In this document: in pieces, positions 1-6,549 of the stretch
Numbering within the stretch: the stretch's first letter is position 1
Layout: each line of letters opens with the position of its first letter
Program-made: the position numbers and the translations under genes
Assembly (NCBI GenBank): GCA_900540255.1
Contig: UQFE01000035.1
Location: 1 to 23,018, forward strand
DNA: 23,018 bases
Direction of reading: 5' to 3'
Origin: an uncultured Clostridium sp.
GTDB taxonomy: Bacteria; Bacillota; Clostridia; Clostridiales; Clostridiaceae
Notes under the pieces: model-generated
The model's input: the letters and a program-made list of their open reading frames with translations, nothing else
The model's database searches: none
What the model was told of the DNA's origin: nothing

Positions 1-51
1 CCCTGTTACCACCGTGAAAGGGTGGTGTCTTGACCGCTTGACCAAGGGGCC
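1..51 (-). tRNA. tRNA-Glu (anticodon TTC), 5' part only
   Basis: Read on the minus strand from position 51, the sequence begins with acceptor strand GGCCCCT, then a D-arm with GTC/GAC pairing, then a perfect 5-bp anticodon stem CCACC/GGTGG around loop CTTTCAC. The anticodon TTC lies at 16-18 and decodes GAA/GAG (Glu). The window ends in the T-arm (GGG at 1-3), so the T-loop, the 3' acceptor strand and any CCA end are missing here. Identity rests on the anticodon and the close fit to the usual Firmicute tRNA-Glu sequence. Further tRNA or rRNA genes may follow to the left of the window. Confidence 0.93.
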
Positions 52-92
52 TAGTTTTTTATTTTTCCTACGCTCTCCCGAGCACATTACCT

Positions 93-121
93 ATAATACC
101 TAAAATTATATATAGTGTCAA
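93..121 (-). promoter_or_regulatory. Sigma-A-type promoter of the tRNA-Glu gene
   Basis: On the minus strand a perfect -35 box TTGACA (116-121) is followed by a 17-base spacer and TATTAT as -10 (93-98). Transcription would start near position 86, leaving about 35 bases of leader before the tRNA 5' end at 51. The leader contains a small hairpin GCTC-GGGA-GAGC. This is the best match to the housekeeping consensus in the window, as expected for a stable RNA gene. Confidence 0.85.
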
Positions 122-174
122 CACTTTTTTTAAATTTTTTTTATATATTTTTTATTATGTAATATTAAAAACTT

Positions 175-756
175 CTAAATCAGCATGGTTACCACATTTT
201 CAGGATTTTTAATTTTTTCAATTGCCATACCATATCTCGCTAAAATATCTTCTTTTTCTTTAATTTCTTTATTTATTTTTTTTATTTCAAAAGAACAAAT
301 TTCAAAAAATTCTTCTTTATTTACTTCTTCAACTTTTATATTAAATCCACTTTTTTTAAAATTTTGTCCACTTGCATTTATTTTTATAGGTATAATTTCA
401 TTAATAACACATAAAATTTCTTTTTCCCATACTCCCCTTTTATTTACTGCATATTTATCTTTTAATAAGTTAAGACTTTTAAATTCAATATTATATTCAT
501 TTTCTATAGTATCTAAAATTGCCTTATATAACGCAACTGAAATTCCCCTATTTAATTTAATTTTTAAAAAATCATTATATTTAACTAAAAATTCATCTAT
601 TTCAATTTCAGTAATAAATTCAACTGAATCCTTATTAAATACTCTTATTCCTTTACTATCTGGATAATTAACTACTACTTGATCATAATTCATTCTTCTT
701 AATTTAAATTCTTTATTATAATCTTCACACTCAGTATTAACTATCTTAACAATCAT
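175..756 (-). CDS. Hypothetical protein, 193 aa
   Basis: I do not recognise this protein. The reading frame is opened by ATG at 754-756 and preceded by a good ribosome binding site, AGAGGTGA at 763-770, six bases upstream. The product is soluble in appearance: no signal peptide, no membrane segment and no cysteine/histidine metal cluster (two scattered cysteines near residues 10 and 116). It is rich in Lys, Glu, Ile and Asn. The C-terminal third (about 145-180) is strongly charged (VNKEEFFEI, KKINKEIKEKEDI) and could be a coiled coil. It ends at 175, only about 50 bases before the tRNA-Glu -35 box, with no clear GC-rich terminator between. A long plus-strand frame over the same bases lacks a ribosome binding site and reads as hydrophobic low-complexity antisense. 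The coding call is fairly safe; the function is unknown. Confidence 0.75.
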   Translation of the reverse strand: MIVKIVNTECEDYNKEFKLRRMNYDQVVVNYPDSKGIRVFNKDSVEFITEIEIDEFLVKYNDFLKIKLNRGISVALYKAILDTIENEYNIEFKSLNLLKDKYAVNKRGVWEKEILCVINEIIPIKINASGQNFKKSGFNIKVEEVNKEEFFEICSFEIKKINKEIKEKEDILARYGMAIEKIKNPENVVTMLI

Positions 757-858
757 TAAATTTCACCTCTAAATTTAGTATTCCTTAATTTTTTAAATTT
801 ATTATTTTATAATTACATAATTATTATTGCAGAACATAAGTCAAAACATTATCATATT

Positions 859-985
859 TAGTAATTAGTAGTTTTAGCTAGTATTTTAAATTCAATTTAT
901 AACTTAATTCTTGTTTTAATACATATAAAACAAAATGATAAATTACATTTGATACATAACTACTAACTTCTAACTACTAACTAAC
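859..985. repeat. Intergenic short direct and inverted repeats upstream of the flavoprotein gene
   Basis: The 247-base gap 757-1003 contains no gene I can support. It holds a 12-base direct repeat TAACTACTAACT at 957-968 and 971-982 (period 14), and an inverted, near-identical copy TAATTAGTAGTT at 862-873. The two ends could therefore pair across about 90 bases. An 8-bp inverted repeat TTGTTTTA/TAAAACAA sits inside at 911-918 and 926-933. The string TTAGTAGTTTTA (865-876) recurs at 9502-9513 in another gap with a similar inverted arrangement. Confidence 0.55.
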
Positions 986-1003
986 AGAAAGGGGTTGTTT
1001 TAT

Positions 1004-2248
1004 TTGCATCATGATTTAATAATTGTTGGTGGTGGAGCTTCTGGCTTAGTTGCTGCTATTACTGCAAAAGACTTTGGAATGGATGTTGCTATAGTTGAAG
1101 GAAGTGATAGAATTGGTAAAAAGATTTTAACTACTGGTAATGGTAGATGTAATATATCTAATAATTGTATTAAACCTCCATTTATTAATTATCATAGTTC
1201 TAATTCAGACTTTAAATTTTCAGCATTAGAAAAATTTTCTCTTGAAGATACAAAAAACTTTTTTTTATCTTTAGGACTTCCAATTGTATCTCTTCCAAAT
1301 GGCAAACTTTATCCACAATCATTACAAGCTTCATCAGTTGTTGATATTTTAAAAATGGCTTTAGAAGATAGAAATATATCTTTATACACAAACTGCAAAG
1401 TAAAAGATATCCACAGGGGTAAAGAATTTAAATTATCCACAACTAATGAGGAGTTTAATTTATTCACAGCTAATAAAATTATTTTAGCTTGTGGAGGAAA
1501 ATCTGCCCCAAAGACAGGTTCAGATGGAAGTGGATATAAATTAACAAAATCGCTGGGTCATTCAATAACTGATTTGCTTCCTGGAATAGTTCAATTAAAA
1601 TTAGATTATAATCATTTAAAAGCATTATCTGGGGTAAAATTTGATGGATATGTCACTCTTTTATGTGATGATAAAGCTATAAAAAAAGAATTTGGAGAAA
1701 TATTATTTACTGACTATGGAATATCAGGCCCTCCTATACTTCAAATATCAGCCTTAGCTTCTGAAAGTACCTTTAAGAAAAATAAAACAGAAATTATTGT
1801 TGATTTAATGCCAAATTATACTCTTGAAGAATTAGAGGATTTTATAGAATGTCACTTTGCTTTACTTAGTCATAGACCAATAATAAATGCATTAATTGGT
1901 GTAGTTAATAAAAAACTAATACCTATACTTCTTAAGGAATCTGGAATTGATAATCTTCAAATGCCTTGTTATGAACTTTCTTGGCATGAAAAGAAAAAAT
2001 TAATTAGCACCTTAAAATCTTGGAAATTTACATGTACAGGTACTAATGACTTTAATCAAGCACAAGTTACTGTTGGTGGCGTAAATACAAAAGAAATTAA
2101 CCCTACTACATTAGAATCTAATATAGTTCCTAATTTATATTTTTGTGGAGAAATATTAGATGTACATGGTGATTGTGGAGGATTTAACTTACAATGGGCT
2201 TGGAGTTCTGGATATGCTGTTGCCCAATCAATTGCACAAAAAAACTAA
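1004..2248 (+). CDS. BaiN/HI0933-family NAD(P)/FAD-dependent oxidoreductase
   Basis: A flavoprotein of about 414 residues with the HI0933-like (PF03486) architecture. The N-terminal dinucleotide-binding motif is LIIVGGGASGLVAA. The family motif GKKILTTGNGRCNISN follows near residue 40, and the C-terminal FAD-closing segment is NLYFCGEILDVHGDCGGFN, then WAWSSGYAVAQ. The family includes YhiN and the bile-acid-inducible BaiN, but its physiological substrate in most Firmicutes is not established, so I assign no symbol. Start choice: a TTG at 995 directly abuts AGAAAGGGG (986-994), which leaves no spacing. The in-frame TTG at 1004 gives nine bases of spacing and puts two His residues before the flavin motif, as is usual for this family. 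The gene is monocistronic on the lagging strand, bounded by a repeat-bearing gap and a strong terminator shared with the convergent thioesterase gene. Confidence 0.9.
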   Translation: MHHDLIIVGGGASGLVAAITAKDFGMDVAIVEGSDRIGKKILTTGNGRCNISNNCIKPPFINYHSSNSDFKFSALEKFSLEDTKNFFLSLGLPIVSLPNGKLYPQSLQASSVVDILKMALEDRNISLYTNCKVKDIHRGKEFKLSTTNEEFNLFTANKIILACGGKSAPKTGSDGSGYKLTKSLGHSITDLLPGIVQLKLDYNHLKALSGVKFDGYVTLLCDDKAIKKEFGEILFTDYGISGPPILQISALASESTFKKNKTEIIVDLMPNYTLEELEDFIECHFALLSHRPIINALIGVVNKKLIPILLKESGIDNLQMPCYELSWHEKKKLISTLKSWKFTCTGTNDFNQAQVTVGGVNTKEINPTTLESNIVPNLYFCGEILDVHGDCGGFNLQWAWSSGYAVAQSIAQKN

Positions 2249-2256
2249 ACTGCTAT

Positions 2257-2304
2257 ATAAATATTTAAGACTGCTGTAACTTTGTAAGCAGTCTTAATAT
2301 TTAT
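2257..2304. terminator. Bidirectional intrinsic terminator between flavoprotein and thioesterase genes
   Basis: AAGACTGCT (2267-2275) pairs with AGCAGTCTT (2287-2295) around an 11-base loop. The stem extends outward through ATAAATATT/AATATTTAT with one bulged T. AT-rich flanks serve as U-tracts on both strands. The stop codon of the minus-strand thioesterase gene (2301-2303) lies in the outer stem. Confidence 0.85.
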
Positions 2305-3062
2305 ACAGTGTAGTTTCTTACTTTACTCCATTTACTCTTTAAAATAGAAAGCTCTGTACCTTCATTATTTTCTATCTTATGCAATATTATTAATTCATCA
2401 TTATATTCCCTTACTTCATATGATGCTATTATTTCAACTCCATACTTGCATTCTTTTTCAAAAACTACATTTAATTCTTTCAATTCATAATTTAATACAG
2501 TTTCTAATGGAAGTGATTCAACTGCCCACTCAACATATCTAACATTATTTACGTGCATATTAGAATCTATATCGCCATATCTAACCTTAAATATATTTTC
2601 ATTATCTGCCTTTTCCATTCTTTCTAATCTTTCTATTTTTAAATCTGATTTTTCATTTTTATCTACATTATAAGCTTCATATTGGTCTTCTGGTATCCTT
2701 ATAGCTCTTCTCTTATCTATATTAATTAATAATAATATTCCTTCTCCCTCTACTATCCTTTCATTATTTTCGTCATATATTTCATATAACCTTGATGCAT
2801 AAAACTTCTTAAAGCTACTTGCACTAGTAACTACCTTTATTTTTTCTCCAAACTTAGGATATCTCTTTACTTTTATATCATATTTATAAAATACCCATGC
2901 AAGTCTTCTTTCAGTTAAATAATCAATTCCAACACCTAAATCATTTGATTGAATAGTTCCTATATCACAAAAATAATTAATTATTGATGACATCTTACAA
3001 TCCAATCTATAATTAACTTCATAATAATGGATTTCATATTCCTTTTCTGTCCTTAATCCCAT
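2301..3062 (-). CDS. Acyl-ACP thioesterase, double hotdog fold
   Basis: A 253-residue protein of the bacterial acyl-ACP thioesterase family (PF01643 type), which releases free fatty acids from acyl carrier protein in the cytoplasm. The first hotdog domain covers about residues 5-130, with DIGTIQSNDLGVGIDYL near residue 32 and LAWVFYKYDIKVKRYPKFGE after it. The second domain begins near 150 and carries the hallmark VRYGDIDSNMHVNNVRYVEW, where the Asp/Asn/His cluster forms the active-site region in this family. Length is normal for bacterial members. ATG at 3060-3062 is preceded by AAGGGGTG at 3069-3076. It appears to be a single-gene unit with its promoter in the gap to the right, and its end overlaps the shared terminator. 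Chain-length specificity cannot be read from the sequence. Confidence 0.9.
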   Translation of the reverse strand: MGLRTEKEYEIHYYEVNYRLDCKMSSIINYFCDIGTIQSNDLGVGIDYLTERRLAWVFYKYDIKVKRYPKFGEKIKVVTSASSFKKFYASRLYEIYDENNERIVEGEGILLLINIDKRRAIRIPEDQYEAYNVDKNEKSDLKIERLERMEKADNENIFKVRYGDIDSNMHVNNVRYVEWAVESLPLETVLNYELKELNVVFEKECKYGVEIIASYEVREYNDELIILHKIENNEGTELSILKSKWSKVRNYTV

Positions 3063-3102
3063 TTATAACACCCCTTATTAATAATAAAATATATTTAAAA
3101 AG

Positions 3103-3170
3103 AGGGGCTGTCGCACTAAAAATTTTACACACAATATATTGTAGTATTTATTCTTAATGCGACATCTCCT
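3103..3170. repeat. GTCGCA palindromic repeat, copy A (short form, 68 bp)
   Basis: The arms AGGGGCTGTCGCACTAA and TTAATGCGACATCTCCT form a long imperfect inverted repeat around an AT-rich centre that contains the perfect 12-bp palindrome ACAATATATTGT (3131-3142). Copies at 15958-16057 and 22964-23018 share arms and centre. On the minus strand the distal arm runs into CCCCTCTTTTTAAAT, so this copy can work as an intrinsic terminator for leftward transcripts from the DUF1858 locus. Confidence 0.85.
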
Positions 3171-3180
3171 CATATTATTA

Positions 3181-3362
3181 CTATTTATTTAATGCTTCTA
3201 ATAATTACTCTAAATTTATTTTATTAACATAAGTAGCTTCTTCTATTGTTTCTCTCTGAACTTACGAACATCTAAAACATCCTATTCCAAAACACATTAA
3301 AATTTTAGCCTTGTTTAAATTTAGTTTAATTATTTCACTATTGTCATATCTTTATTTAGCAT
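3181..3362 (-). pseudogene. Decayed DUF1858-family gene (CxxC-bearing paralogue)
   Basis: Translating the minus strand gives a recognisable DUF1858 domain broken by lesions. ATG at 3360-3362 starts MLNKDMTIV. A single-base loss near 3331-3338 (GTGAAATAATT where GTGGAAATAATT would stay in frame) shifts the frame. The next frame reads IIKLNLNKAKILMCFGIGC, then FRCS, a TAA stop at 3262-3264, VQRETIEEATYVNKINLE, a second TAA at 3205-3207, and LLEALNK ending at TAG 3181-3183. Intact members have FGMGCxGCP, then QxETIEEAA and INLDELLEALN, so the match runs along the whole domain. The remains keep the CxxC motif that the intact neighbour at 3442 lacks. The segment lies between repeat copy A and that neighbour, in the same orientation. 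Alternative: sequencing error, but three separate lesions make this unlikely. Confidence 0.82.
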
Positions 3363-3441
3363 AATAAAACCTATTATCTTTACTTAAATATCCATTAAAT
3401 ATATTTTATCTAAAATATATTTTTCTTTCAAATTAAATATT

Positions 3442-3642
3442 TTAATATAAGCCAGTTAAACCACTATTAATTTGATTAACTATTGAATTAATATCCACTC
3501 CATACTTTGTAGCAACATCTGATAAAGTAGAAAATTGATTTTCTGTAATAGCATATGTAGGAATTCCGTAACTCATTAATATATCTGCTGCTATTGGATT
3601 TTCACACATTATATCACTTAAAGTAGTATATTTATCAATCAT
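3442..3642 (-). CDS. DUF1858 domain protein lacking the CxxC motif, 66 aa
   Basis: A small single-domain protein of the DUF1858 type (helical, about 60 residues, often found alone or fused to redox or hybrid-cluster-type proteins; molecular role unproven). The usual order is visible: TTLSDIMCENPIAADILMSYG, then FSTLSDVATKYGVDINSIVNQI. Where typical members have GxGCxGC, this one reads YGIPTYAITE, so the cysteine pair is absent and only Cys13 remains. Start choice: a GTG at 3649-3651 lies inside the Shine-Dalgarno sequence AGAGGTGA. The ATG at 3640-3642 is six bases downstream of AGAGGTG and gives MIDKYTTL, so I use it. A probable paralogue lies broken just downstream (3181-3362), suggesting duplication with loss of one copy. 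Confidence 0.8.
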   Translation of the reverse strand: MIDKYTTLSDIMCENPIAADILMSYGIPTYAITENQFSTLSDVATKYGVDINSIVNQINSGLTGLY

Positions 3643-3710
3643 AATATTCACCTCTTATATTTATACTTTTACTTATTAATATTTTGCTCATAGATAATGA
3701 ATATTATTCA

Positions 3711-3755
3711 AAATAAAAATAAGCTATAATGTATTTAATAGCATTACAGCTTATT
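3711..3755 (-). terminator. Intrinsic terminator downstream of purA
   Basis: AATAAGCTATAATG (3718-3731) pairs with CATTACAGCTTATT (3742-3755) with one mismatch. On the minus strand the hairpin is followed by TTTTATTTTG, a usable U-tract. It lies 12 bases past the purA stop codon. Confidence 0.8.
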
Positions 3756-3767
3756 TGTCTTAATTTA

Positions 3768-5054
3768 TTATAATGGTTTTACTCTCATTGTTTGATCTCT
3801 TCTTGGACCAACTGACACTATTGAAATTCTAGTGTCTGTTAATTCTTCTATTCTTTCTAAGTATTTTCTTGCATTTGGATGTAATTCTTCATAGCTTCTT
3901 GCATTTGCTACACTTTCATCCCATCCATCAAATTCTTCATATATTGGTTCACATTTAGCTAAATCTTCTAAGCTTGCTGGGAAATAATCAATAATTTCAT
4001 CATTAAACTTATATCCTACGCACATCTTAACCTTTTCTAATCCTGCTAATGTATCTATCTTTGTCACCGCTAATGAAGTTAATCCACTTACTCTTACAGA
4101 AGTCTTTAAAATAACTATATCAAGCCATCCACATCTTCTTGATCTTCCTGTAGTTACTCCATATTCATGACCTTTTTCTCTTATCCATTCACCAGTTTCA
4201 TCTTCTAACTCTGTTGGGAAAGGCCCCTTACCAACTCTTGTTGTATAAGCCTTTGCTATACCTACAGCATTAGTAATCATGTTTGGTCCTATACCAACAC
4301 CATTAGCTACTCCCCCTGCTGTTGTATTTGATGAAGTTACATATGGATATGTACCATAATCTATGTCTAATAACATTCCTTGTGCACCTTCAAATAACAC
4401 AGTTTTATCTTCTTTAATTTCATTATAGACTCTTACTGATGTATCTTTTACAAAAGGCTTTAATTCTTCTCCATAATTAGAATACTCTTCATATATTTCC
4501 TCAAAACTTAAAGGTTCTCCTCCAAGAACATTAACAATATATTTATTTTTCATTTCTATATTGTCCTTAAGCTTTTCTTTAAATACCTCTTTATCTATAA
4601 GATCACAAACTCTTATACCACATCTTTCAAACTTATCTGTATAACAAGGTCCAATACCTTTACCAGTAGTTCCAATATCATTTTTTCCTCTAGCTTTTTC
4701 TTTTAATTTATCTAAAACTTTATGATATGGCATAATAACATGTGCTCTATCACTAACTATTAATTTTTCTGGAGTTACTTTAACTCCTTCTTCCTTTAAA
4801 TAATCAATTTCTGTAAAGAAGGCCTTTGGATCTACAACTACACCATTCCCTATTACATTAAGTTTTTCATCGTGTAATATACCTGATGGTATTAAGTGAA
4901 GTTTATATTGCTTTTCTCCAACCTCTACTGTATGACCTGCATTGTTACCACCTTGATATCTAACAACTACATTTGCCTCTTCAGCTAGGTAGTCTGTCAT
5001 TTTCCCCTTACCTTCATCTCCCCATTGAGCTCCTAAAACAATAAATGCTGACAT
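3768..5054 (-). CDS. purA: Adenylosuccinate synthetase
   Basis: PurA joins IMP and aspartate with GTP hydrolysis to form adenylosuccinate, the first committed step from IMP to AMP. At 428 residues it has the usual bacterial length. The GTP-binding loop WGDEGKGK is at residues 11-18 and the catalytic NNAGHT at 37-42 (His41). [14 protein letters not shown] lies near 130, the IMP-binding loop [12 protein letters not shown] near 300, and the guanine-recognition end [10 protein letters not shown] at the C-terminus. ATG at 5052-5054 is preceded by AGGGAGG within 5064-5073. The gene is monocistronic, with its own terminator at 3711-3755 and a divergent malic enzyme gene upstream. A 9-bp inverted repeat (5100-5133) covers the region where its -35 box should be, a candidate operator. 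No riboswitch is visible. Confidence 0.97.
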   Translation of the reverse strand: MSAFIVLGAQWGDEGKGKMTDYLAEEANVVVRYQGGNNAGHTVEVGEKQYKLHLIPSGILHDEKLNVIGNGVVVDPKAFFTEIDYLKEEGVKVTPEKLIVSDRAHVIMPYHKVLDKLKEKARGKNDIGTTGKGIGPCYTDKFERCGIRVCDLIDKEVFKEKLKDNIEMKNKYIVNVLGGEPLSFEEIYEEYSNYGEELKPFVKDTSVRVYNEIKEDKTVLFEGAQGMLLDIDYGTYPYVTSSNTTAGGVANGVGIGPNMITNAVGIAKAYTTRVGKGPFPTELEDETGEWIREKGHEYGVTTGRSRRCGWLDIVILKTSVRVSGLTSLAVTKIDTLAGLEKVKMCVGYKFNDEIIDYFPASLEDLAKCEPIYEEFDGWDESVANARSYEELHPNARKYLERIEELTDTRISIVSVGPRRDQTMRVKPL

Positions 5055-5099
5055 TTATACATTGCCTCCCTTTAATACATAATTGAATAGATTATATTT

Positions 5100-5133
5100 A
5101 CTTTGATAATCCCATATAACATGGTATCAAAGT
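5100..5133. promoter_or_regulatory. Inverted repeat over the purA promoter region, candidate operator
   Basis: ACTTTGATA (5100-5108) and TATCAAAGT (5125-5133) are perfect inverted 9-mers separated by 16 bases, which themselves contain CCAT/ATGG. On the minus strand a TATAAT box lies at 5091-5096. The -35 position at normal spacing (about 5114-5119) falls inside the repeat but matches the consensus poorly. A protein bound here would block purA and could also affect the divergent malic enzyme promoter. It does not match the Bacillus PurR box as I know it. The regulator is unknown. Confidence 0.4.
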
Positions 5134-5169
5134 AATTGTAAAATTTCAATAATTTTTACGAATATTTTT

Positions 5170-5198
5170 TTGCTTTATAAAACTATAATTCGTATAAT
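5170..5198 (+). promoter_or_regulatory. Promoter of the malic enzyme gene
   Basis: TTGCTT (5170-5175), a 17-base spacer and a perfect TATAAT (5193-5198) place the transcription start near 5205, with the ribosome binding site AAGGAG at 5221-5226 just downstream. This gives a short leader of about 30 bases. Confidence 0.7.
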
Positions 5199-5233
5199 TA
5201 TATTATAAACTTATTTCAAAAAGGAGTTTTACT

Positions 5234-6406
5234 ATGAATATATATGAAGAATCATTACAATTTCATAAACAATTAAGAGGAAAACTAGAAGTATCTTCTA
5301 GAGTTAAAATTACAAATGAAAAAGATTTATCCCTTGCCTACACACCTGGTGTTGCTGAACCATGCAGAGAAATACATAAAGATCCATCAACTGCTTATCT
5401 TTATACAAGAAAATGGAATACAGTTGCTGTTATTTCTGATGGTACTGCTGTTTTAGGTCTTGGTGATATTGGTCCATTAGCTTCATTACCTGTTATGGAG
5501 GGAAAATCTATATTATTTAAAGAATTTGCTGATGTAGATGCATTTCCTATAGTTCTTGATACTAAAGATGTAAATGAAATAGTTGAAACTGTAGTTAGAA
5601 TTGCTCCTACTTTAGGTGGAATAAATTTAGAAGACATCTCTGCCCCTAGATGCTTTGAAATTGAAAAGAAATTAAAAGAACGATTAAATATACCTGTTTT
5701 TCATGACGACCAACATGGAACTGCAATTATAGTTTTATCTGGTTTAATGAATGCATTAAAAATAGTTAATAAAAAAGTAGAAGATTTAAAGATTATCGTT
5801 AATGGTGCTGGCTCTGCAGGTACTGCAATAACTAAGCTTTTATTATCTTATGGTGCTAAAAATATAATTGTTTGTGATAGAGCTGGTGCTTTAAATAGAA
5901 ATTCTACTTATAGTAATCCTTATTTTACTGAACTTTCTAATATTACAAATCCAAATAATGAATCTGGGTTATTATGTGATGTTATTAAAAATGCTGATGT
6001 GTTTATAGGGGTTTCCGCTCCTAACATAGTATCAAAAGAAATGGTTACTTCAATGAATTCTGATTCAATATTATTTGCTATGGCTAATCCAACACCAGAA
6101 ATTTTTCCTGATGATGCTAAGAATGCTGGAGCAAAAGTAATTGGTACAGGTCGCTCTGATTTTCCTAATCAAATAAACAATGTTTTAGCATTCCCAGGAA
6201 TATTTAGGGGTGCCTTAGATGTTAGAGCTACTGAGATTAATGAAGAAATGAAAATTGCAGCTGCTCATGCCATTGCCGATTCTGTTTCTGATGAAGAACT
6301 TAATCCAAACTATATTATTCCTAAAGCATTTAATTTAGATGTTCAAAAAAGAGTTGCCCAAGCTGTTAAAGATGCTGCTATAAAAAGTGGAGTTGCAACA
6401 ATTTAA
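5234..6406 (+). CDS. NAD(P)-dependent malic enzyme
   Basis: Oxidative decarboxylation of malate to pyruvate and CO2 in the cytoplasm. The 390-residue length matches the short bacterial malic enzymes. The N-terminal malic domain has the catalytic-tyrosine motif LAYTPGVAEPC (Tyr36) and VISDGTAVLGLGDIG, followed by the lysine-bearing PVMEGKSILFKEF near residue 90. The metal and substrate segment VFHDDQHGTA is near 155. The nucleotide-binding domain carries VNGAGSAGTAITKLL near 190, and the end has VLAFPGIFRGALDVRATEIN. ATG at 5234 follows AAGGAG at eight bases. It has its own promoter and a bidirectional terminator at 6432-6486, and it is on the lagging strand opposite purA and argS. NAD versus NADP preference is not certain from sequence. 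Confidence 0.95.
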   Translation: MNIYEESLQFHKQLRGKLEVSSRVKITNEKDLSLAYTPGVAEPCREIHKDPSTAYLYTRKWNTVAVISDGTAVLGLGDIGPLASLPVMEGKSILFKEFADVDAFPIVLDTKDVNEIVETVVRIAPTLGGINLEDISAPRCFEIEKKLKERLNIPVFHDDQHGTAIIVLSGLMNALKIVNKKVEDLKIIVNGAGSAGTAITKLLLSYGAKNIIVCDRAGALNRNSTYSNPYFTELSNITNPNNESGLLCDVIKNADVFIGVSAPNIVSKEMVTSMNSDSILFAMANPTPEIFPDDAKNAGAKVIGTGRSDFPNQINNVLAFPGIFRGALDVRATEINEEMKIAAAHAIADSVSDEELNPNYIIPKAFNLDVQKRVAQAVKDAAIKSGVATI

Positions 6407-6431
6407 ATAATTAAAGTTTTATTTAAATAAC

Positions 6432-6486
6432 AAAAAATGGAAAAGATGTCGCACAAATAATTTATGCGTCACTTTCTCCATTTTTT
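6432..6486. terminator. Strong bidirectional terminator between malic enzyme and argS genes
   Basis: A long stem pairs AAAAAATGGAAAAGATGTCGCA (as two blocks, 6432-6441 and 6442-6453) with TGCGTCACTT and TCTCCATTTTTT (to 6486), around an 11-base AT loop. A-tracts and T-tracts on both sides make it work for both converging genes. The inner stem GATGTCGCAC matches the arms of the repeat family at 3103, 15958 and 22964, so it may be a shrunken relative. Confidence 0.9.
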
Positions 6487-6549
6487 CTTTTAAACTATTT
6501 AAATTGACTTATACTATAAATATAATTTTTTTAGTCTTAATTAGGATAA

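Noticed and set aside
185..667. Plus-strand open frame of 160 codons opposite the hypothetical gene
   Set aside because: No ribosome binding site, composition is a hydrophobic antisense reading, and the minus-strand frame over the same bases is longer with a good start.
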